Assembly: GCA_024231695.1 (NCBI GenBank)
Contig: JAAEQF010000408.1
Location: 1-37,499 of the forward strand
DNA from: FCB group bacterium
Lineage (GTDB): Bacteria > Zixibacteria > MSB-5A5 > GN15 > JAAZOE01
DNA length: 37,499 bases
Reading direction: 5' to 3'
This document shows, piece by piece, positions 32,543 through 37,499 of the stretch. Below the pieces are notes generated by a model that worked only from the letters and a program-made list of their open reading frames with translations, had not been told where the DNA came from and did no database searches. The stretch's first letter is position 1; each line of letters begins with the position of its first letter. Both the position numbers and the translations under genes were made by a program.

Positions 32543-34006
32543 TTAAAAGTCGATATCACCGGGATCGATATCGTCGAAATCGATATCAAGCGGCAACTCC
32601 ATTACTTTGGTCCAATCATCAGCCGTCAGACCAACCAGATCCTTGAAAGCGGCATCGGTGGTAATATCGGGGAGGATACCGTTGATCGTCGGATTGGGGA
32701 ATTCCCATTCGGCGAAACTGTTGGCTTCCCAGGTAATGGTAATCAGCGGGAAGCTGTATTCCTCCGGGTACCATACTTCTTCCCAATAAGAACCATTCCA
32801 TTCATAGGTCCAATACCAAGATGTATCCACGGCGGTGCTGATTTCGGCCGTATATGGCGGCAACAGGTCAAACAGGCCGTCGATAGGATTATCGAATATG
32901 GCAGAGGCATCGACCCGCACCGAATCATCAGAGGGATCATCATCGAAATCGCCAACTATCCATTGCGGTGAGGTCATGTAGGTCGTGATCGAATCAATGA
33001 CATCATGTGCTTCGTCATACTCAGCCCCGCTCCAATCAGCAATGATCAGATCATTGGATTGATTGGGGTCGGATATTTGTTCGGCCTCCAGCGCCGTCAG
33101 GGCGTCATCCACCATATCGGCGGCGGCCAGAAATTCGGATTTGGCCGAGGCCATATGGGTGGCGCCATCGTTGTGCAAAGACATCCAGCCGTTGGCCTGG
33201 TTGAACAGGTAATCCAGGGCCGTGGAATCATAAGCGGGGACGTCGATATCATAAGCCACCATCAGGTGACAAAAGGATTTAATGGTCTTCAGTCCGGCGG
33301 CAAAAACCAGAAAATCAGGTCGATCGATTTCCAATGAATCGGACGAGGTCTGGCCCATCATAGCCGGCGTGACCCAGAAAATGTAGTTGGGTTGAGCCAG
33401 GATATTATCCATATAGTCGATGGCATCTTCCAACGCGGGCATGAATTCCGTCTTGATGAAATCCTGGGCATCGGAGATATCCATCGGATCGGCCAAAGTT
33501 TTGGAAAGAACGGCGAAATACGACTGGGCCAGGAAATTCTTCTCTACCCCGGCGCCGGATATTTCTGTGGGGAAACGAAGCATATCGTATTTGCCAGACA
33601 GTTTGGCCGGGTTGGGTACGATCATCTTGAACGGACCGGAAACGGAATCGGCATAGTCCATGACAACACCGACCATCGAATCCAACTCATCGCTGGTCAT
33701 AAAAGTCATGAGCGTTGTTATCGATGCTCCGAAACTGGCCGTCGGATCACCGGGATGCGCATGTAAATAGGCTCTGAAAAAACTATGCAAACTCGAATAA
33801 TCAAAATCGACCGGAGCCGAATTACCGCTTTCGAAAACCGAATCGATCATGGTTTCCATCAGATCGGATAATTCAACCAGGGCCGAATCGAGATTGAGTT
33901 CGGTGTCATCCCCGATAATCGTCTCATCATCGTCGGAACAACCGAAAAAGATCAACGATGCTGTCAGAACCAGCAATAAAATTTTACCGAAAATTTTTGC
34001 CGACAT
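32543..34006 (-). CDS. Acidic lipoprotein of unknown function
   Basis: A 487-aa protein with a lipoprotein signal peptide: MSAKIFGKILLLVLTASLIF then FGC, with the lipobox Cys at about residue 23 followed by SDDDE, an export-type sequence rich in Asp. The mature protein is strongly acidic, mostly helical in the first 350 residues (helix blocks such as DFIKTEFMPALEDAIDYMDN), with a Trp/Tyr-rich segment around 400-430 (SWYWTYEWNGSYWEEVWYPE) and an Asp-rich end (DIDFDDIDPGDIDF). AGGGGGAAATACC precedes the ATG. It appears to form a two-gene operon with the beta-barrel protein. No domain is recognised; a partner of the barrel is a reasonable guess. Confidence 0.75.
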   Translation of the reverse strand: MSAKIFGKILLLVLTASLIFFGCSDDDETIIGDDTELNLDSALVELSDLMETMIDSVFESGNSAPVDFDYSSLHSFFRAYLHAHPGDPTASFGASITTLMTFMTSDELDSMVGVVMDYADSVSGPFKMIVPNPAKLSGKYDMLRFPTEISGAGVEKNFLAQSYFAVLSKTLADPMDISDAQDFIKTEFMPALEDAIDYMDNILAQPNYIFWVTPAMMGQTSSDSLEIDRPDFLVFAAGLKTIKSFCHLMVAYDIDVPAYDSTALDYLFNQANGWMSLHNDGATHMASAKSEFLAAADMVDDALTALEAEQISDPNQSNDLIIADWSGAEYDEAHDVIDSITTYMTSPQWIVGDFDDDPSDDSVRVDASAIFDNPIDGLFDLLPPYTAEISTAVDTSWYWTYEWNGSYWEEVWYPEEYSFPLITITWEANSFAEWEFPNPTINGILPDITTDAAFKDLVGLTADDWTKVMELPLDIDFDDIDPGDIDF

Positions 34007-34227
34007 GGTATTTCCCCCTTGGGATTGTGGGTTCTATACAGATTTTTAATTAATTGCCCGTCTTTAAATAGACTTACAGAAAAGTAATCTAAGATATGGC
34101 CATAAGTCAACCGTTTTTCGGCACTCAATTTGCAAAATAAAGATGTAAAATAATAGGTTAATCGCCGGTTATCGCTGTCTCCGTGCAACTTAACCCCAAT
34201 TCGCCGATGCCGAAAGGACTGACATCT

Positions 34228-35064
34228 ATGAGAAAAACGTTAACGACTTTCATCCTGAGTGCAATCTGTTTCGTCCTTGTTTCGGCCGCCTGGGCTGTCG
34301 ATTTTGCGGGAAGTATCAATGTCGGTACGGTCTCTGTCGGCCCCGGCGAACAGGTCGCCCTGCCGGTCACACTGAGTGGCAACAATATCGACATAATGGC
34401 CCTGAGAATGCCTCTTCGTTTTTCCAGCCCGTATTTGACGGTCGATTCGGTTTCTTTCAGCGGCAGCCTGAAACCGACGTTAATGAATGGCCTGGTCTCA
34501 ATAGACAATCTCGGCGGCATGGTATCATTCACCTATTCGCCTGCCGGAGGCGAACCGACTATATCCGCCAGCGAAGGCCTTTTGGCCACAATATATTTTT
34601 CGGCCGGCTCGACAGCGCCGGATCAGGCGGTGGTACTCGATTCGGTTTGCCGTCAGGATCATGGCCAAACGCCCTTTCTGTGGACTCGGCTGGAAGTTGC
34701 CGACAATTCCGGGGCGGTTGTTTATTTGCCCGGTTTTTCATCCGGGACGATTGAAATCCAGACGCCAATGGATGCCGACAATAACGGCCTTGGCCTTCCC
34801 GGGCAGTTTGAATTACGGCAGAATTATCCCAATCCGTTTAATCCCTCCACGACCATCGATTTCTCCCTTCCGGAAAGAGCCCATGTACAGCTGAAAATTT
34901 ATAATATTCTGGGGCAGGAAATCGAAACGTTGATAGATGAGCAAATGAACGCCGGTCAATACAATGTGGTCTGGAACGCCGAACATTTTGCCAGCGGCCT
35001 TTATTTCTACCGTCTGAGCCATAAAAATCAGGCTCTCACCAAAAAAATGACACTTCTCAAGTAA
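34228..35064 (+). CDS. Secreted cohesin-like protein with type IX secretion sorting tail
   Basis: A 278-aa exported protein. The signal peptide MRKTLTTFILSAICFVLVSA is followed by a beta-sandwich domain (about 25-175: VGPGEQVALPVTLSG, SSPYLTVDSVSFSG, ASEGLLATIYF). This resembles cohesin and related cellulosome-anchoring folds. The C-terminal ~85 residues are a Por-secretion/type IX sorting domain: FELRQNYPNPFNPSTTIDFS, LKIYNILGQEIETLIDE, ASGLYFYRL, ending KKMTLLK. Type IX secretion systems use this tail for export and cell-surface attachment in FCB bacteria. I choose ATG 34228 because it starts the signal peptide; a GTG frame begins 15 codons earlier. A dockerin protein in the same window (12467) is a possible partner, but dockerin-cohesin pairing is unproven. 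Confidence 0.8.
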   Translation: MRKTLTTFILSAICFVLVSAAWAVDFAGSINVGTVSVGPGEQVALPVTLSGNNIDIMALRMPLRFSSPYLTVDSVSFSGSLKPTLMNGLVSIDNLGGMVSFTYSPAGGEPTISASEGLLATIYFSAGSTAPDQAVVLDSVCRQDHGQTPFLWTRLEVADNSGAVVYLPGFSSGTIEIQTPMDADNNGLGLPGQFELRQNYPNPFNPSTTIDFSLPERAHVQLKIYNILGQEIETLIDEQMNAGQYNVVWNAEHFASGLYFYRLSHKNQALTKKMTLLK

Positions 35065-35091
35065 AATAAACGCCCCCGGATTCCGATCAAG

Positions 35092-35133
35092 AGAGAGAGG
35101 GATGGAAACCAGTATCCACCCTCTCTGTTTTTG
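35092..35133 (+). terminator. Terminator after the cohesin-like gene
   Basis: AGAGAGGGATGG and CCACCCTCTCT form an 11-bp stem with one bulged A, followed by GTTTTTG. It lies 28 nt after the stop codon and separates the gene from the kinase gene that starts at 35152. Confidence 0.75.
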
Positions 35134-35151
35134 TTTAGGTATGGGAGCATT

Positions 35152-36837
35152 ATGTCTCAACAGGATGTTGTCAAGCAAGCCACGCCCAAAATCGGCGATT
35201 ATGAGATAATTTCAAAAATCGGGCAGGGCGGGATCGCCGAAATCTATAAAGGAATACAACCCTCTCTTCAGCGTGAAATAGCCGTCAAAGTATTATCCGC
35301 CGAATATATTCACGATAGCGATATCGTTCAGCGTTTTGAGCGAGAATCGCTTATGATCGCGAAACTCAACCACCCCAATATCGTCCAGGTGATCGATAAG
35401 GGAGTACAGGGCAACCGCTATTATTTCGTGATGGAGTATGTTGATGGGGCTGATTTTAAAACGATAATTCAGAATAGAAATATCGATCTCAAAGTTAAAA
35501 TAGAAATGATCATTCAGGCCTGCAAAGCGCTCGATTTTGCCCATAAAAACGGAGTCATCCACCGCGATATCAAACCGGCCAATATATTGATTGATCGGCA
35601 AGGCAACACCAAAATCGCCGATTTCGGTATCGCTCAACTTCGAGCCCAGAATGATCTGGAAGTCACTTCCTCGGATATCGTCATGGGTACCCTGGCTTAT
35701 ATGTCGCCGGAGCAGAAATTTTCATCGGCCAATGTCACCAAGGCTACTGATATTTACGCCCTGGGAATAATCCTTTACGAAATATGTTGCGGGAGAAAAC
35801 CGGAAGGGCGATTTGATTTGCCTTCGCAGTTCAATCCGGCTTTGCCCAAGAGCATGGATTCAATAATCACCACCTGCCTGGCCGAAAGTCCGGGCGACCG
35901 TTTTCCCTCGGCCACTGCATTGAAGGATGCTCTGCTTAAGGCTTTTTCGGGCGAGTTCACCGGTTCGGGTCAGGCCGCCGCCACGATCGCCGGAGTGGAA
36001 TCGTTCATGGGCAAATGCCGCTTTCTGGACACGATTCGCGAGGATCGGTTCGGGGCGACATTTATGGTTGAAAACAAAGAGACACACAAGCTTTATATTA
36101 TAAAAAAGAAAACCAGCGGCGATGCCGGATTAAAAGAGGCCCGTATCCTGACCAATTTGCGTCATAAGAATATCATTGCGGTATTAGGCGCCGGTGGGGA
36201 TTCGGGGAAAACGGTTATTGTCTCCGATTATGCCCAGGGCGGTTCTCTGGCTGATCGGCCGGGCCGAACTCATTCCTGGAAGGAAGCGATGGCCCTGATC
36301 GTCCAGATCGCCGAAGGCCTTCATTTTGCTCATCTGAACAATATTGTTCATGGTAATCTGAGACCCTCCAATGTCTTATTCGATCAGGAAGAGAATGTCA
36401 AGCTGACTGATTTCGGTCTGCCGCCGCATTATTCTCAGCAAAAGAACTGGTACGCGCCGCCGGAAAAGAAGCGAACCAAACAGGGCGATATGTTTTCATT
36501 GGGCGTCATCTTATTTTCGCTTCTGACTAATAAAATACCGCAGCATAACCGCTCTGGCGAACCTTACCTCGATTCATTGAGAACTAAGGTTCCGGAAGAG
36601 ATTCTGTCCATGATCCGCCGTTTACTTCAAATTCGGGCAGTCAAAAGATACAGTTCGCTCGAAGAGATGTTGATTGATTACGATGATTTTCTGGAGATTC
36701 ATAATCGGCCGCCAAAGGCAAAAGCCGCTCCGGTACCGGAAATGAAGCAAAATATCCGTCTTCCTTTTCTTCTTGTTACGGGAGCGATCACTATTGGAGC
36801 ATTATTGGCGATATTTTGGGATAGTCTCTTCAAATAG
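35152..36837 (+). CDS. Tandem Ser/Thr kinase-pseudokinase with C-terminal membrane anchor
   Basis: A 561-aa protein with two Hanks-type kinase domains. Domain 1 (about 17-260) looks active: Gly loop GQGGIAEIYKG (24-34), Lys46 in IAVKVL, HRDIKPAN (Asp139) and DFG (157-159), followed by SPEQKF for the activation-segment end. Domain 2 (about 285-500) is degraded: no Gly loop (REDRFGATFMVEN), the Lys region is YIIKKKT, HRD is replaced by VHGNLRPSN (Asn402) and DFG (420-422) is retained. A single transmembrane segment ends the protein (LPFLLVTGAITIGALLAIFW), so both domains are cytoplasmic in a tail-anchored form. GGGAGCATT precedes ATG 35152; an earlier frame start at 35131 lies inside the terminator. 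No PASTA repeats are present. The pseudokinase may regulate domain 1. Confidence 0.9.
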   Translation: MSQQDVVKQATPKIGDYEIISKIGQGGIAEIYKGIQPSLQREIAVKVLSAEYIHDSDIVQRFERESLMIAKLNHPNIVQVIDKGVQGNRYYFVMEYVDGADFKTIIQNRNIDLKVKIEMIIQACKALDFAHKNGVIHRDIKPANILIDRQGNTKIADFGIAQLRAQNDLEVTSSDIVMGTLAYMSPEQKFSSANVTKATDIYALGIILYEICCGRKPEGRFDLPSQFNPALPKSMDSIITTCLAESPGDRFPSATALKDALLKAFSGEFTGSGQAAATIAGVESFMGKCRFLDTIREDRFGATFMVENKETHKLYIIKKKTSGDAGLKEARILTNLRHKNIIAVLGAGGDSGKTVIVSDYAQGGSLADRPGRTHSWKEAMALIVQIAEGLHFAHLNNIVHGNLRPSNVLFDQEENVKLTDFGLPPHYSQQKNWYAPPEKKRTKQGDMFSLGVILFSLLTNKIPQHNRSGEPYLDSLRTKVPEEILSMIRRLLQIRAVKRYSSLEEMLIDYDDFLEIHNRPPKAKAAPVPEMKQNIRLPFLLVTGAITIGALLAIFWDSLFK

Positions 36838-36880
36838 GGCAATTTTTCACCCAATATTGAGCTTTGTCACGTAATTTTGC

Positions 36881-36908
36881 TTGACAGATTACGGGAAAAT
36901 GGTATTTT
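36881..36908 (+). promoter_or_regulatory. Promoter of tRNA-Glu
   Basis: A perfect TTGACA (36881-36886) is 16 bp from TATTTT (36903-36908), 22 nt before the tRNA 5' end. The gene therefore has its own strong promoter and should remain transcribed after the adjoining insertion. Confidence 0.75.
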
Positions 36909-36930
36909 GCCCTCCTGAAAAAAACTATGC

Positions 36931-37007
36931 GTCCCCATCGTCCAGCCAGGTCAGGACTCCGGTTTTTCAAGCCGGCAACAGGGGTTCAAATCCCCTTGGG
37001 GACGCCA
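36931..37007 (+). tRNA. tRNA-Glu (anticodon TTC)
   Basis: The acceptor stem GTCCCCA pairs with TGGGGAC, the discriminator base is G (37004) and an encoded CCA follows (37005-37007). The anticodon arm CCGGT-TTTTCAA-GCCGG gives TTC (UUC), reading Glu. The T-loop is GGTTCAAATCC. Unlike the tRNA-Leu of this window, CCA is encoded. The 3' half overlaps, antisense, the end of a serine-recombinase gene, which identifies it as the probable attachment site of the adjoining element. Confidence 0.95.
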
Positions 37008-37499
37008 TAATTGATGGTTCGGCAAATCTGACCTGGATTTGCCTTTTTCTTTGTCAATTTTTTCTTTGTGAACCGCAAGCATATCAAAAGGTTCCCTGTA
37101 TTCAGGGATGATTTCATTTCCCTTAATCAGACATTTCGAAACCACATAATTCAAAAGCTTCCGTTTTTCATGGCTATTCTGTCTAAGGTATTGGTTATAA
37201 GCGGATTCGGCCATTTCTAAGATTGTTGAACCCTTCCGATAGTAATCAATGTTGGCATCCACATGATCGTCCAATCGTTGTTTGATCAGGTCGATTTTGA
37301 TTGCGTATTCAGCATTTAGAATTCTCCAGTTTTCATCCTCAATCACTCCGTCAATTTTATCTTCGTAGATTTTCGCAATTCGATTTTCCAATTTTGATAA
37401 CTCACGCTTCAGGCTACATGTTGCCCTTTTATGATATTCCTGTTCGTCTGCATGGCTTGATTTAAGAGCCTCTTTTATCCATTCAACTGCTTCGTGATC
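36951..37499 (-). CDS. Serine-type site-specific recombinase, C-terminal part, overlapping tRNA-Glu
   Basis: The frame is open to the right edge, so only the last 182 residues are seen. The sequence ELSKLENRIAKIYEDKIDGV, the coiled-coil helices that follow and QYLRQNSHEKRKLLNYVVSK plus PEYREPFDMLAV are the C-terminal signature of large serine recombinases. The N-terminal catalytic and zinc-ribbon parts lie outside the window. The last 17-18 residues (PQGDLNPCCRLEKPES) are translated from the antisense strand of tRNA-Glu, and the stop TGA (36951-36953) is inside the tRNA. This chimeric ending shows that the natural reading frame was joined to the tRNA by integration of the element. It catalyses integration and excision of the element it belongs to. 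Confidence 0.88.
   Translation of the reverse strand, partial: DHEAVEWIKEALKSSHADEQEYHKRATCSLKRELSKLENRIAKIYEDKIDGVIEDENWRILNAEYAIKIDLIKQRLDDHVDANIDYYRKGSTILEMAESAYNQYLRQNSHEKRKLLNYVVSKCLIKGNEIIPEYREPFDMLAVHKEKIDKEKGKSRSDLPNHQLWRPQGDLNPCCRLEKPES
37008..37499. mobile_element. Edge of an integrated element in the tRNA-Glu 3' end
   Basis: The recombinase gene begins to the right and ends in the tRNA-Glu gene at 36951. The tRNA has its own promoter on the left, so the left side is chromosomal and the right side is element DNA. The extent, cargo and far attachment repeat lie outside the window. Only the left boundary is inferred. Confidence 0.6.

Noticed and set aside
36881-37111. Plus-strand frame running through tRNA-Glu
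   Set aside because: It starts in the tRNA promoter and reads through the tRNA; no coding features.

Overview
The window (about 50% GC, compact, many genes on both strands) looks like a chromosomal piece of an uncultured Gram-negative bacterium of the FCB/Zixibacteria type. This is inferred from a type IX-style NPFNPST C-terminal sorting tail, a dockerin-like GDANxDGxxNVGDAVYLINYVFKGG tail, a predicted outer-membrane barrel, a lipoprotein and a split (two-subunit) methylmalonyl-CoA mutase. No 16S gene is present, so the assignment is an inference. 

Region 1 (1-4.75 kb, minus strand) is acyl-CoA metabolism. An operon with a clear sigma70-type promoter encodes the catalytic and B12 subunits of methylmalonyl-CoA mutase, a metallo-beta-lactamase-fold hydrolase and the start of a propionyl-CoA carboxylase beta subunit. 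A separately terminated acyl-CoA dehydrogenase lies upstream. Region 2 (5.1-10.8 kb, plus strand) is a coupled operon for two paralogous KorABC-type 2-oxoacid:ferredoxin oxidoreductases in the order D-A-B-C-C'-A'-B', preceded by a consensus promoter and a leader of about 230 nt that contains a small ORF. A DUF4213/DUF364 protein follows. Together these regions point to ferredoxin-dependent 2-oxoacid/acyl-CoA interconversion and propionyl-CoA metabolism. 

Region 3 (11.6-15.7 kb) holds a non-coding stretch with REP-like palindromic repeats, a large secreted dockerin protein, and another repeat copy. Region 4 (15.7-21.2 kb, minus) is a tightly packed four-gene operon: a secreted 12-repeat (GND-x-Y) protein, a secreted HEAT-repeat protein, a YprB-like exonuclease with a TPR-like tail, and an HDOD protein with a histidine-kinase-like helix but no ATPase domain. 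Region 5 (21.2-23.9 kb, minus) is a type IV pilin pair next to an NtrC-family activator; the distal pilin has a near-consensus sigma54 promoter and a strong terminator. 

Region 6 (24.1-28.1 kb) has a GAF/fRMsr-type protein, a DUF2723 membrane protein with TPRs, a 51-aa LiaI/LiaF-like membrane protein, a DinB-fold protein and tRNA-Leu(CAG). Region 7 (28.2-36.8 kb) is envelope biology: an active HtrA protease overlapping a catalytically dead HtrA paralogue, a beta-barrel/lipoprotein pair, a cohesin-like protein with a type IX sorting tail, and a tail-anchored tandem kinase-pseudokinase. Region 8 (36.9 kb to the end) is the edge of an integrated element: tRNA-Glu(TTC) with a serine-recombinase gene whose C-terminus reads antisense into the tRNA. 

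The most interesting items are the mirrored double Kor operon with its leader ORF, the 12-repeat secreted protein operon, the HtrA/pseudo-HtrA pair, the kinase-pseudokinase fusion, and the recombinase/tRNA junction. No CRISPR array, IS element or rRNA was seen.
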